Shown: in pieces, positions 35,114 to 46,360 of the stretch
Position numbering within the stretch: position 1 is the stretch's first letter
Layout of the letters: each line of letters opens with the position of its first letter
Origin: Chelonoidis abingdonii
Lineage: Eukaryota; Chordata; Testudines; Testudinidae
Assembly (NCBI RefSeq): GCF_003597395.2
Contig: NC_133770.1
Coordinates: 35,349,683-35,413,682, forward strand
Length of the DNA stretch: 64,000 nucleotides
Direction of reading: 5' to 3'
Program-made: the position numbers and the translations under genes
Notes under the pieces: generated by a model
What the model was told of the DNA's origin: nothing
Databases searched by the model: none
The model's input: only the letters and a program-made list of their open reading frames with translations

Positions 35114-35330
35114 TGTAACGATTTGGGGGTTCATTAACTAACAAAGAAATGAATGAGAGTGGAATAAAAGTTTAACAAAACTGGAGATCTACTGTGGTGA
35201 CTTGCTGCACACAGCTATGCAGTGTTCCCAACCCACGCCTCCAGGGCTCATCTCCAAATTGGCACACTCATGACACTGTCCCTTATGAGGGAGTATCTCC
35301 AAATCACAGTCTTTCATAAACATCTCTACA
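35114..35330 (-). repeat. 3' LTR of the gypsy element
   Basis: 217 bp, starting TGTAACGATTTG and ending CATCTCTACA on plus. It is clearly similar to 39052-39274 throughout, for example ATGCAGTGTTCCCAACCC and ACACTGTCCCTTATGAGG. Confidence 0.88.
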
Positions 35331-35363
35331 TCTACCCTCTTAATGAAAAACAAATTAACTCAA

Positions 35364-35373
35364 CTCTCTCTCT

Positions 35374-35418
<45 letters not shown>
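35364..35418. repeat. (TC)n/(TA)n microsatellite
   Basis: A CT run of about 12 bp is followed by an uninterrupted TA run of about 42 bp inside the gypsy internal region. Confidence 0.95.
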
Positions 35419-35420
<2 letters not shown>

Positions 35421-35999
35421 AACAGTTAACAATCTAATAATAATTAAATTCTCAACCCATTTAGTATATTTCCATAAACCTAATGTGTCAACTATCTAGA
35501 GAGGAGAGGTTACCATCACATCACTCTAGAGTGAGTTTTTACCACTCACTTTCCTCAAATATCCCTTCTCCTAGAAGGTTAGCAAATCTCTATGAGTCTT
35601 TCAGGATGTTTAATCTCCTGCTCTAATCTTCTCAGTATCAGCCTTTCATTAGGGTCTGCCTTGTTCTCTTGTTCCTTGAGAGTTTCTCCTTTGTGCATGG
35701 ATGAAACAGGATCAGTAACACTGGAAATACCAAAGTCCACATCTACTGTTAATGTGTTGGAACTTTGTGGGATTACTCATAGGTCCCTTTAATTATGCTG
35801 AAATGTGTGCCCCTGGCCTGTCTAAGCTACATAACACCTTAGATGCAGCTGTTCCTTAATGATACCTCTTTGGCCCCAAGTATTAGTGGTGTGATTCTTC
35901 AGGCACATTCTATCACCCAGGTTAAGAGATGGGAGCTTATGGGCCCTTTAGTCCAAAAAAAAAAAAAAATCTGCTTCCATTTCTCATTTTCTTTCATCT

Positions 36000-36360
36000 T
36001 CCGTATGACTTCATTGCTATGAAATTTCAGCAGGTTATCAGTTATTAGTAAATCAGATCTGATCCTTCTTCCCATTAACAGTTGAGCTGGAGAAAAGCCA
36101 TTCTCCAGGGGTGTACTTCAGTAAACCAGTAACACTTCACACAAATCACCTCCGCCTCCCCCAGTCAAGTGTTTTTCATAAGGTTCTTTACTGACCATAT
36201 AGACCTTTCTACAAGTCCATTTTATTGGGGTTAATTTGGACTTGATGTTTTGTGATGAAAATTCCAATCTATGGTCAATTGCCTAAAATCTGCATTGGAC
36301 AATTGTGGCCCATTGTCACTAAATACTTCATCTGGAATTCCATGCCTGGGGAGATTCCCT
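36000..36360 (-). pseudogene. Gypsy integrase core fragment
   Basis: The minus strand reads GIPDEVFSDNGP, a gap, then NGLVERSIWSVKNLM, the second Asp and the Glu region of a retroviral-type DDE integrase. Stops interrupt it. It would join cDNA to the target in the intact element. Confidence 0.75.
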
Positions 36361-36479
36361 TCAGCTGGTGATCACTGACTCACTATTAGTACTGTGCAGT
36401 GTGCAAATTTCTGGATACAGAGAATAATAATCTGTGACTATTAAATAATCCTCTGTTTGCCAGATAAATAAATCAGTGC

Positions 36480-37060
36480 CAACCTTCTCATAAGGCCTTT
36501 GTAGAACTGGCTGCACTTGACTTTTCTGCATTTGGGACCTGCAGCATTTTGCAAAATGATTATTTTTCTCACATTTATGACAGAGTTTCCCAAAGGCAAC
36601 ACACTGTTTGGGGCCATCCTGTGATCCACACCTTCCATATAATCATCTGCACCTAGTCTGCCTCCAGCAGTGTTTTCATAGCAAGTGGTTCCACTCTTTG
36701 ACTTGATCTATTCTGTCTATATTATTTTGTATTTAGAATACAGATAAACCCTTCTGGTGAATTCAGCTCTTTGGCTTGTTTCTGCTGCCCTGCATAGTTG
36801 CAGAGGTTTTTCTAAAGTTAAGTCTCCCTCACAGAGCTGTCGCTCTCTTAATACACTGTCTTTAATGCCACATGCTTTCACCTTCTTCAAACTTAAAGTT
36901 GTTATAAATATCCAATGCTTCCTCCCCAACAACATCCAAAAAGACTGATTTCACTTTATCATTTTTATTCTTTGCCCCTATGGCTGCTTAATACAATTCA
37001 GATCTCTCTCTGAATTTTTTTTATTTCTCTGCAATATTGACTGACAATTGCAGACTGGAT
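36480..37060 (-). pseudogene. Gypsy gag fragment with zinc knuckle
   Basis: From high to low coordinate: EALDIYNNF-like sequence in a shifted frame (near 36920), then KVKACGIKDSVLRERQL and LTLEKPLQLCRA in the 72-codon frame 36717-36935. The nucleocapsid motif CHKCEKNNHFAKC (C-x2-C-x4-H-x4-C, near 36540-36580) follows. These match the K02A2.6-type vertebrate gypsy gag. Frames are broken. Only about 120 bp separate it from the integrase part, so RT is deleted. Confidence 0.75.
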
Positions 37061-37445
37061 GGAGATTGCAACACCTCCATTTTTGGCTTTTCCCCCCTTC
37101 TTAGCTTTTCCCCCCTGATCTACACTATGAGTTTAGGTCAAATTTTGCGGCATTAGATCGATTTAACCCTGCACCCGTTCATACGACGAAGACATTTTTG
37201 TTGACTTAAAGGGCTCTTAAAATTGATTTCTGTACTCCTCCCCAACAAGGGTCAAATTTGGGGTAGTGTAGACGCAATTTGATGGTATTGGCTTCTGGGA
37301 GCTATCCCAGAGTGCTCCATTGTGACCACTCTGGATAGCACTCTCAACTTGGATTCACTGGCTAGGTAGACAGGAAAAGTCCTGGGAACTTTTGAATTTC
37401 ATTTCCTGTTTGGCCAGCGTGGCGAGCTGATCAATACAGGTGACC

Positions 37446-37570
37446 ATGGAGTCCCAGAACTGCAAAAGAGCTGCAGTATGGACTGAACGGGAGGTAGTGC
37501 ATCTGATCACTGTATGGGGAGACAAATCTGTGCTATCTGAACTCCGTTCCAAAAGACGAAATGCCTGTGC
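37446..37570 (+). pseudogene. Harbinger Myb/SANT-like protein, N-terminal part
   Basis: ATG at 37446 opens MESQNCKRAAVWTEREVV, then LITVWGDKSVLSELRSKRRN, the tryptophan-spaced start of a Myb/SANT-like DNA-binding domain. The frame is then lost as the sequence passes into the internal deletion. It is convergent with the transposase remnant, as in intact Harbinger elements. Confidence 0.75.
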
Positions 37571-37811
37571 TTCCCTCCTCCCCCACCCCTCCCAGGCTAC
37601 CTTGGCAGTTATCCCCTGATTTGTGTCAAATTAATAAAGAATGCATGAATTTGAAACAACGACTTTATTGCCTCTGCAAGTGGAGATCAAAGGGGGGAGG
37701 GGAGGGCGGTTGGCTTAGAGGGAAGTAGAGTCAACCAAGGGGGTGGGTTTTCATCAGGGGGAAACAAACAGAACTTTCACATTGTAGCCTGGACAGTCAT
37801 GAAACTGGTTT

Positions 37812-38060
37812 TCAAAGCTTCTCTGATGCATAGCACATCCTGCTGTGCTCTTCTAACCACCCTGGTGTCTGGCTGTGTGTAATCAGCGGCCAGGCGATTT
37901 GCTGCAACCTCCCACCCCGCCATAAACATCTCCCCTTACTCTCACAGATATTGTGAAGCACACAGCAAGCAGTAATAATGATGGGAATATTGGTTTCACA
38001 GAGGTCTAACCGAGTCAGTAAACTGTGCCAGCAGACTTTTAAAACGTCCAAAGGCACATT
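37812..38060 (-). pseudogene. Harbinger transposase C-terminal fragment
   Basis: An 81-codon minus frame with LLTRLDLCETNIPIIITACC and LHNICESKGRC, matching the C-terminal part of the transposase at 13840-14000. Just before it, the complement of 38060-38110 still encodes the YRLSKCR...VECAFG-like region in another frame. The first two catalytic Asp regions are absent. Confidence 0.85.
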
Positions 38061-39051
38061 CTACCACCATTCTGCACTTGCTCAGCCTATAGTTGAACTG
38101 CTCCTTACTACTGTCCAGGCTTCATGAGCCATGGGAGCAAGGGCTAGGCTGGGGTAGGTGCAACTGCGTGGTGCTGCTGACTGGGAAAGCAGCCTGAGGC
38201 AGAAGCCTCCAGATGGCATCATATTCCAGGAAGGACTGAATCTTCATTAGACGAAACTTAAAGAAGAGAATGATCTGGAGTCATTCCCATCTTTGTCCAG
38301 GTGCCCCCGACCGACCTCGAGCACCCATGTCTGTCCATGTGCCTCTGACCAACCTAACTGAGGCTGGCCAGGAGCACCCATGGGACACTGACGACGGTTA
38401 GCAGTTGTATTGCACTGTCTGCTGTAAGCAAGGCAAGGCAAGGGGATGCTGCTGTGTAGGACTGCAGCACTGCATCTGCCAGCAGCACGCAGGAGACATA
38501 CAGTGACAGTGAGCTGAGTGGGCTCCATGCTTGCCATGGTATGTTGTCTGTATGGGTAACCCAGGAAAAAAGGGTGAGAAATGATTTTTTGCTACTGCTT
38601 TCATGGAGCGAGGGGGCCTGATGACATGTACCCAGAGCCACCAGTGACAATGTTTTCGCCCCATCAGGCATTGGGAGCTCAACCCAGAAGTCCAATGGGT
38701 GGCAGAGACTACAGTAACTGTGGGATAGCTACCACAGTGCAACGCTCCAAAGGTTGACGTTAGCCTCGGTACTGTGGTTGCACGCTGCTGACATGTGTTT
38801 AGTAGGGACACACAATTGACTGTATCAAATCAATTTCTAAAAAATCAGCTTCTACTAAATTAACCTAATGTTGTAATGTAGACATCCCATAAGCTAGTGA
38901 AGCTACAATTGTGCTCACCAAATATATGCAAAAGCCTCTGTGCTTGGTGCTCCAAGTACTTCTCTGCTGTCTTCCTTTGTCTCTACTTTCAGTTGCAAAA
39001 TAGGAATTAACATCAAAATGACTACAGTTTCATTCAGGACTTCTGCCACTA

Positions 39052-39274
39052 TGTAATGATCTTGGAGTTCATTAAATAACAAAGCAGTGAATGAGAAAAG
39101 AATAAAACTTTGATAAAACAAACCAGAGAGCTACTGTGGTGAACTGCTGCAAAAGGCCATGCAGTGTTCCCAACCCCCACCTCCAGGGTACATCTCCAAA
39201 GTGCCACAATCACAACACTGTCCCTTATGAGGGAGTGTCTCCAGATCACAATCTTTCATAAACATATCTCTACA
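39052..39274 (-). repeat. 5' LTR of the gypsy element
   Basis: 223 bp, starting TGTAATGATCTTGG and ending TATCTCTACA on plus. The two LTRs differ at many sites, so the insertion is old. Confidence 0.88.
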
Positions 39275-39779
39275 CACACACTTAAAAAAAAGATGTTGGA
39301 AAAGGTGCAGGTGATTTAAGATCTGGAGAAAATGCCTGACAGAGAGGTAATGAACTCAGTCTGTATGGTTTATCAAAAAGAAGCTTCAGAGGTGATGACA
39401 TTACAGTGTATGAGTACCTTCACATGGAGAAAATACTGAATACTGAAGGGCTCATTAATCTTGTGGAGAAAGGCAAAACAAGAGCCAGTGGCTAGAACCT
39501 GAAGCCAGACAAATTCAAATTAGAAATAAGGCACAATTTTTGAAAGAGTGAGGGTGAGTAACCACTCAAACAAACTACCAAGGGATGTGGTGGACTCTAT
39601 CTCTTGACATCTTCAGATCAAGACTGGATACCTTTCTGGAAGACATGCTTTAGCTAGACAAGTTCTTGGGCTTCATCCAGGTGTAACTGGGTGAAATTTA
39701 ATGGCCTGGGTTAAATAGGTGGTTAGATTAGAAGATTTAATGTTCCCATCTAGCTTTAAACTCTGTGAATCTGAGAAAG

Positions 39780-40355
39780 GAGCTACCTTATATTCCTACA
39801 TGAGCTACCCCTGTTGTTAGTTTGTGCCTTGGGGTTATGGGAGGTGGCAGCCAGCCTCCATAGAGCTGCTACTCTTTTCCCATATAGGTGGTCAGGGATT
39901 GAATGGAATAGTGGCTCCACCCTGCCTCCCAGCAGAACTGAGCTGGTATGGAGAGGGAAGTAATCAATGGCAGGTATAGGACTGATGTATATGGTATAGG
40001 TACAGATTGCCTCCCTTCTGGAGCAAAATTGATGGGGGACAGAACTAGAATTAATTTGTGATTCTGACTCTCAGTCTGAGGCCTGGTCTGGTCCTGAGGC
40101 AGCATAACTACATCCTGTCCCTTACTCAGGCCTTGTGACAAAGCCCCAGTCACCACCTTTAGTACCTTCTAGTACAGACCCTCATACAATGAATGAGAAG
40201 ATTAGAAGGCCCACTCAAGTAGCAGTGCAGAATTCTTTGCAGATCATCCCCCACTCACATCTTTCAGTGGTGGATTATTCTTGAAAGGCTTTGCACATTT
40301 AGTGCCTTCTAAATTGAAAGGGTAGCAGGATGGAATGCTTAAAAGGATTAGAGAG
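39780..40355. other. Intergenic, no recognised feature
   Basis: Only short frames on both strands. Confidence 0.4.
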
Positions 40356-40359
40356 GAAG

Positions 40360-40600
40360 GATGGTTTAGTGGCAAGAACAGTAAAATGGGTCTTGGGAGA
40401 TACTGGCTCAATTCCTTAGTCTGCCACAGCCTTCCTGGGTGACCTTGTGCACGATACTTAGTCTCTCTGTGCCTCAGTTCCCCATCTGTAAAAATGGACA
40501 TAAGAGGAGTTCCTGACCTCACAGGGTGGTCAGAGGTTAAATATGTTAAAGACTCTGAGACACATATTACTTATATAGCACCTATTACTGTATCTTACAA
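40360..40600 (+). mobile_element. MIR SINE
   Basis: GGATGGTTTAGTGGCAAGAAC, then CTGGGTGACCTTGTGCACGA, GTGCCTCAGTTCCCCATCTGT and the CTCACAGGGTGGTCAGAGG tail follow the full MIR order. Confidence 0.85.
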
Positions 40601-42945
40601 TATGTTTTCTCCATGTATCAATTTGTTAAGTCTCTTTTTACATGTGCAGATATTTTATGATAACGTTCAGACTGTTTTTTAAATAAAAATTTCAGTACAC
40701 GCATGCCCCAATATTAAGACAGCTGTATAAAGTTTCAGTAAAGACCAAAATTACAGTTTCAAGGCTCCACCTCATCTCTTGTAATCAGAGTATTAAAATG
40801 ATTTTAAAGAGATATGAAAAACACATTAAACTTCATCATTTTAACTTTTTCTTTCCTATTAGGCTCCTCTGAATTGCTTTGTTTTGAAACAGGCTTGTGC
40901 AGTGCCAGTGTTTTCTTTGGCAGATATGGAAACCTGGGTTTGGGGATAAAAATAAATTGCTCCAAAGCACCAACATGAGATTAGGAGATTTGACAGGACT
41001 TCATGCAAACCAGTTCTGCACAGGTATAGGAGCAGTTTTTCTTCCCTTCCTTTTAAAGACAAAAATCTTTGCAGGAATGGAGTCTAGGCTAGGTGGCAAA
41101 ATCCTAAACCTTTGGTAAGCCTACAAGAAAAACTTTTGGGGAGGTGGGCTTAGAGAGGGTGAGAACACACAATTAAATGTGATTGTGTGTAATTTTTCTT
41201 GCAATGTTCACATGCACTTGAACAATAGCATAGTCCCAAAAGTAGACCTTTATGTTAGTCTGTTCTTCTAGCAGTTGAGGTAGACAGAAAAGGCACTTTA
41301 AAACTCACTCAGCCTTGAAAATGTCTTGGCCTGAATTGTTTCACCTAATAAAAAAATATCACACTGTATGGCCTATGCATACCTAGTGGTCGAGGACAGA
41401 AGGGAGCATGTTAAGTACAAGGAGGGGAACATATATTTCAGCCTTTATCCACATACAACAGCTGAAACTATGCTAGGAGCACCAATCCTGGGCAAGGTTG
41501 TTACCATTCTGGTATCTGTGACCAGTGGGGACATTTTTTTTTCCCTGAGAACTGTGCTAGGAGTCAGTGTTCCCCATGAGCTAGATACTAGTTTTGGGAG
41601 CACGGTTTAGTGAGCACAATGTTCAGAAAGAAAATAATCCTGTGTCTAATAGACAGGAGAACAATGATAACAGCAGCTGTATTTAAACAAATATTGCAGC
41701 AATCTCCAATCAAATGTTGGCATTGAGCACAAGCCGGTAATTAGGGACTATCACAGTATTTCCTCAAATAAACAAGTTTAGTTCCTTTTCATAAACTAAA
41801 TGACAGTCATCATGCTACATAATTTCCTCCTTTCTCATCTTTAGCCACTATACATGCTCAAGCCATGCCCATGAGGTTGAGCATCCCTGAAATGTTTCCT
41901 GCCAGATACCTTTTTACCACTGAATTAAATTTAGGTCTAAAAATTTCCATTAGGCATAGGGAAAACTGCAGTAACATTAATTACTTGCAGGTGGTTGCTA
42001 GCATGCTAATAGTAACCATTCTAGTATGGTTTCAACTATACAGTGTTGACAGGGCTAATTTCTGCAATTATTTAATTTATTTAGATGCCCAGAGTTGTAG
42101 AGCATTTTAATGCAGAGGCTCAAGACACAATGGAAGCGCAGAAGGAATGGGAAAACAGTCAATTAAAAACTAAAGTAAAATGACTTTAAAATGTACAGTT
42201 TACTTAGATGGAAAAAACATTCAAACAACTTAAAACACCATCTGCCACACAAATTATGGTGTTTCCTGCATTTGTTTTCCCTTAGCACATTTCCATGTGG
42301 TTCCAGGTTCCCTTGCTCTATGATTCCCACTTCAACTAAGCAGGGCACAATGTTATCATTGGTGATCCCCTCTATCTGCCTGACCTCAGGTACAGCCCCT
42401 AGAAAGCCAATCATCCAGATGCCAGTTGTCTGAGCTCAGTTATGAAGCAGAACTCTAGGGCAGATTTCTTGGAATATTTGCATTACTACAGAGTAATTAA
42501 AAGAAGTCAAGGTGTTTTTATTAACAATTAAGTCTCATAATACCTTTGAGATGTAGAATCCTTATGTATAAAATAGCTTCTCTTTACCATGATAGCCTGA
42601 AGTGGGTTTTTCCAAAGTCACAAAACTGAATCCAGTATCTACTTTCAGGTTTAAGCTCTATTATACTAGGATTAATCTCTACAAGGACCAAGCATGTATG
42701 TGCGTGTGCTTTTTAAATGCAAGTGCAACTACATTTTCAGGCTCAGTACTGTATTGCCTGACAAGGGGGAAAAGTTAAAATGGCCACAGTAAAAGTTTTA
42801 AATATCACTCTGCAATGCTCCTTCCCATCCAGTAGTCAGTTTGATTACACTTCCATTCTACATAAAAAAGTCATCAATGAAGAGTTTTCACACTCATGAT
42901 CTATAGAAAAATACCCCTGGAATGACAGAGCTCTGTGCAAGCATT
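40601..42945. other. Intergenic, no recognised gene
   Basis: AT-rich. Frames up to 83 codons on both strands have no family signature or convincing splice context. Confidence 0.45.
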
Positions 42946-42949
42946 ACAA

Positions 42950-43620
42950 AGGATTATAGCAACAGCTCTGGTTGAAGGAGGAGAACCCTTTTTACTTGTC
43001 ACTAAGGTTTACAACTTAGGGACATGCTTAGACTCAAAGCTATTATTGGATACTCAGGTAAGAGACCCAAGCAAGAAGGCATTTTTCTCTAATCTGCATT
43101 TGATAAGGCAAGTGATACTACTCTGAAATACAGGGCTTGCTGCACTTACCCATGCCTTTGACATCGTTCAGATGGCTAACCTACAGTATACATTAGGGAG
43201 GCTACAGCTCAATTCCACTGTGAAAGCAACTAGTGCAGAATACTACAGTTCATTTGTTGATTGGAATGTCACATTGTGAGCACATCAGGCCAATGCTTCA
43301 GGTGCCTCAATGCTTTGTTACCTCAGAGTTGCCAGGGGAATTTCAGTGCATTAGTTTTAACTGCTAAAGCCCTTAGAAGTTTGGGAGCTGGTTTCTGAGG
43401 AACTGAGTCTCCTCACATCATTCCGCCACAGATGAAATCAGGAGAGGCACAGAAGAGAGAGAGAGAAGGGAGATGCCAACAGGGTGCTTTGCATGAAGAC
43501 TCCTTGGCTTTGGAACTCACTTCCTGGTTTAGCCCATCATAGTCTAGATCTATAAGCCTTCCAATCACATCCAAGACCTATCCTTTCTCACAGGCATTTG
43601 GGTTGATCATTTTATTGATA
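42950..43620 (+). mobile_element. L2 LINE 3' ORF remnant
   Basis: The frame 42935-43126 reads VYNLGTCLDSKLLLDTQV and KKAFFSNLHLIRQ, matching the post-RT region of L2 (VKNLGV-x-LDSxLSF...AFFxLRxI). Downstream, in broken frames, come LVxHIRPMLQVP-like and WNSLPxxL-like segments, up to AAGACCTATCCTTTCTCACAGG. Confidence 0.7.
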
Positions 43621-45450
43621 GTTAGGAGTAGTGAAATAAGAGGTGAATGATGAGGAAAACCTGTATGACATGTTACAAGAAAGGAAAAAGATGGCAGAGA
43701 TGGCACCATCCTACATAGCAAGCTGCCACTGGATCAGGAATAGACAGAAATGATAAATTGACACAGATCAGATTCCAAACCCACGGTGTTTCCCTATCCC
43801 AAGTGGATCATACCTACTTCTGACAGCTGGCTCGGAGAATAGGATTGTTTTTAGTTTATTCACAGACTTTCACAATACTTATTTACTTTACCATATCAAT
43901 GAATTCTCATTGACTTCACTCTGAATTAACGAGCGTGGCTGGGTGCACACCAGGGAGGGAGTAGCTGATAGTATGAACAGGGTATTTGTTATTGGCAAAT
44001 AATAGATTGTCAGTTTGATCATTGTATCAGTACCCAGTACAGTGAATAAATACATGCTAATGGAATAAGGTCTTGTATAAAATAAAGATTGTATAATGAC
44101 ATCCATATTTAGTCAGATAGAGACACTTTTTAAAAATGAGACTAACACATGCAGTAGTCTACTGTCCAGTTCACTAGACAAAAATAGAGCAGTAAATTAA
44201 CACTTAACATAAGCAGAAAGGATACATGTAGAATCCCCTCAATCTTGAAGGGGAAAATGATTTTTTTAAATGTATTTTTTATATAAACACAGCAATTTCC
44301 ACCTTGAGACAAAACAAGAACCTGCAGTAATTCAGGTATCAACCCTCCTCCCCTAACTGTAACCTCACAAGTCTTTGTTTACTACCGAGTTCCACCAGAT
44401 TGCTGGATTAGGAATACTTTGTAGACTAGTGTCCTATCCATTTGAAAGGAGAGTGTTGTTAAAACTTAGCTAGAAAGAGAGTAGTGCTGCTACTGTAATT
44501 GGTTTGCAGTAGGATTGTGGTTACAAATACTAAGTTCGTCATTTGCTAGTTCATCTGCACAGTAGATTTCTTAGTTGAGAGAATCTTACAACAATTTTAA
44601 TAGGTTCTAGATCTGCTATTTCTAGCCAAGACATTTGAATTTAAGGCAAATTATACAAGTCAGTTTAAATTTAGAAGGTTTAGTTCAATTTAAGAGAGGA
44701 ATTTACATTTTGTAATAAAAGTTTTATTATAGCTCTTTGGCTCCTGGGGACCATTGGCATCTACCTTCTTGGAAAGAAGGGGCAATATAATCTGCGGGAA
44801 CAGAATTGAAACTAACTAACTCTTCTCCTTGCAGTCGGATGTGATGCTGGCCACATCACTCCCTTGCATACCATTGGCCATGAAACTGACATGCCTTAAC
44901 TGTGTCAACCCAATGAGCCATTGGGTTGGGGGAAACTTTGGTTTGCTCTCAAGATTATCGTGCGATTACACACTACTTTTGGCTTCCCACACCCTTCTTT
45001 CAGTGCGTTTCAAAGAAAGGAATCCTCAAAGGTTCCAGTTCAAATCCTTTTGAGATTATGACAAAGAAAAGGCAGCAGTTGCCATCCAGCAATAGTCATT
45101 GCCATTGTATAAAAAGTCTGTAAACTGTACCCAAGAAGAGAGCTGTATTTTGAAACATGATAAATTAAGAGATCTTGAATGGCCCCTACTGAAGAGGAGG
45201 CAGCCAGATGTCACTGATTAATAAGCAAAGGCCCAGAAGCAGTTACAAGGCAGTCACAAGAACAACATATTTCAGGAAGTTAGAGTTGTCCCACAGATCT
45301 AACCTAAGGTTGCAACTTAAAAACAGTGACTACTAGCCTGAAAACTGGGCCCCATGTTAGATCTCAAATAACCAACCTTTTATTTGAAGAATGTTAGCCT
45401 GGGAGGGGCTCTCATCCCACTGAGCAAGCAAGACCCTAGTGATGTTGAGT
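43621..45450. other. Intergenic, no recognised gene
   Basis: AT-rich with scattered short frames and nothing identifiable. Confidence 0.45.
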
Positions 45451-45721
45451 CTGCTTAAGAAAAGACGGTTACTCACCTTTGTAACTGTTGTTCTTCGAGA
45501 TGTGTTGCTCATATCCATTCCAGTTAGGTGTGCACGTGCCGCATGCACGTTCGTCGGAAGATTTTTACCCTAGCTACACTCGGTGGGTCGGCAGGGCGCC
45601 CCCTGGAGTAGCACCGCTATGGTGCCGGATATATACCCCTGCCGACCCAGCCGCCTTTCAGTTCCTTCTTGCCGACTACTCCGACAGAGGGGAAGAAGGG
45701 TGGGTTTGGAATAGATATGAG

Positions 45722-45810
45722 CAACACATCTCGAAGAACAACAGTTACAAAGGTGAGTAACCGTCTTTTCTTCTTCGAGTGCTTGCTCATATCCATTCCA
45801 GTTAGGTGAT
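45722..45810. repeat. DIRS-2 internal complementary region
   Basis: 45738-45768 is the exact inverse of 45465-45495, and 45769-45808 is the inverse of about 51090-51129. It is the counterpart of the 30755-30850 site of copy 1. Confidence 0.85.
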
Positions 45811-46360
45811 TCCCAAGCCTTATGTAGGCGGTGGGTCGAGTGAATATGGCAGAATGTAAAAGCGAGCCAAAGGCTGCAGTATCGTCTTGACTGTTGGAAC
45901 CGAGCAAATGCGAAGCAAGTATACGACAAGGACCAGAGCTGAGCGATAGATCTTGTGGTAGGCACACGAAGTCAGCAACGGCGCAAGATGAAACCTGAGC
46001 ACTGGTAGCAAATGTGATGTGGTTTGGGGATGTGAGGCCAATCATACAAGCGGGGCACGTCAAGTCACCCAAAGATAGATCCTCGTGAGAGGAAACAGGT
46101 AGCCTTTCTTACGGTCTGCTACTGCGACCGAGAGTTAGGGCGGGTTACAAAATGGTTGTGTCCGCTCAACATAAATGGCCAGCGCTCTACAGACGTCCAG
46201 GGAGTACAAATTGTTGTCCCATCGCGTTGAGTGTGTAACATGTGAAAGGCCGAACACCTTAGGGAGGAAAGCCGGGTCGTGTGTCATAAACTGCACCTTG
46301 TCTTGTGACATAATGTGATGCGGAACCACAATAAGAGGCCCTGAGCTCGAAGACTTCGTC
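45811..46360 (-). pseudogene. DIRS-2 tyrosine recombinase remnant
   Basis: Minus frames carry LYSLDVCRALAIYVERTQPF (46135-46329) and, further on, ATSAQVSSCAVADFV, where the family has HSTRAQ...SSxA. The catalytic His and Arg are therefore not preserved. The order and spacing match the C-terminal half of the copy 1 recombinase (LDTRRVLAFYLDRTRSF). Confidence 0.65.

Larger units (their letters stand above)
37117..38890 (-). mobile_element. Harbinger/PIF transposon copy 2, deletion derivative, inside the gypsy element
   Basis: Ends: TCTACACTATGAG at the left and TGTAATGTAGACATCCCA at the right. In reverse it matches 12277-12640 of copy 1 (for example CACCCATTGGACTTCTGGGTTGAGC, CTGATGGGGC). The transposase centre is lost: 38057-37812 keeps only its C-terminal part. 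The Myb-like partner's N-terminus is kept at 37446. The element's termini in both copies share the TGTCTACA motif. Confidence 0.82.
35114..39274 (-). mobile_element. Ty3/gypsy LTR retrotransposon, internally deleted
   Basis: Direct LTRs lie at 35114-35330 and 39052-39274, with TGTA...TACA ends. Flanks CACAT (35109-35113) and CACAC (39275-39279) are a 5-bp target duplication with one change. Minus orientation: a purine tract (AAGAGGGTAGA) abuts the left LTR, and a TGGCAGAAGT primer-site-like sequence abuts the right one. Gag and integrase fragments lie between in that order; the protease-RT part is deleted. A Harbinger copy sits at 37117-38890. Confidence 0.88.
33200..39775 (+). mobile_element. 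CR1 LINE, split by a Ty3/gypsy insertion
   Basis: 33200-35113 holds degenerate CR1 RT sequence: ATGATGCAGAAAAGGAAGAAAT at the start, YRPVSCTSILD (33725-), and FVDESKIG (near 34597) where the family has FADDTK, so the second catalytic Asp is Glu. It continues to GTACTGCACCCAGTTCTGATGTCCACA. It resumes at 39275 (AAAGATGTTGGAAAAGGTGCAG) and runs to the 3' part near 39775. Stops and indels are frequent. Confidence 0.85.

Noticed and set aside
37445..37570. Possible host Myb/SANT gene
   Set aside because: Sits inside a Harbinger copy next to its transposase remnant, so it is the element's accessory gene.
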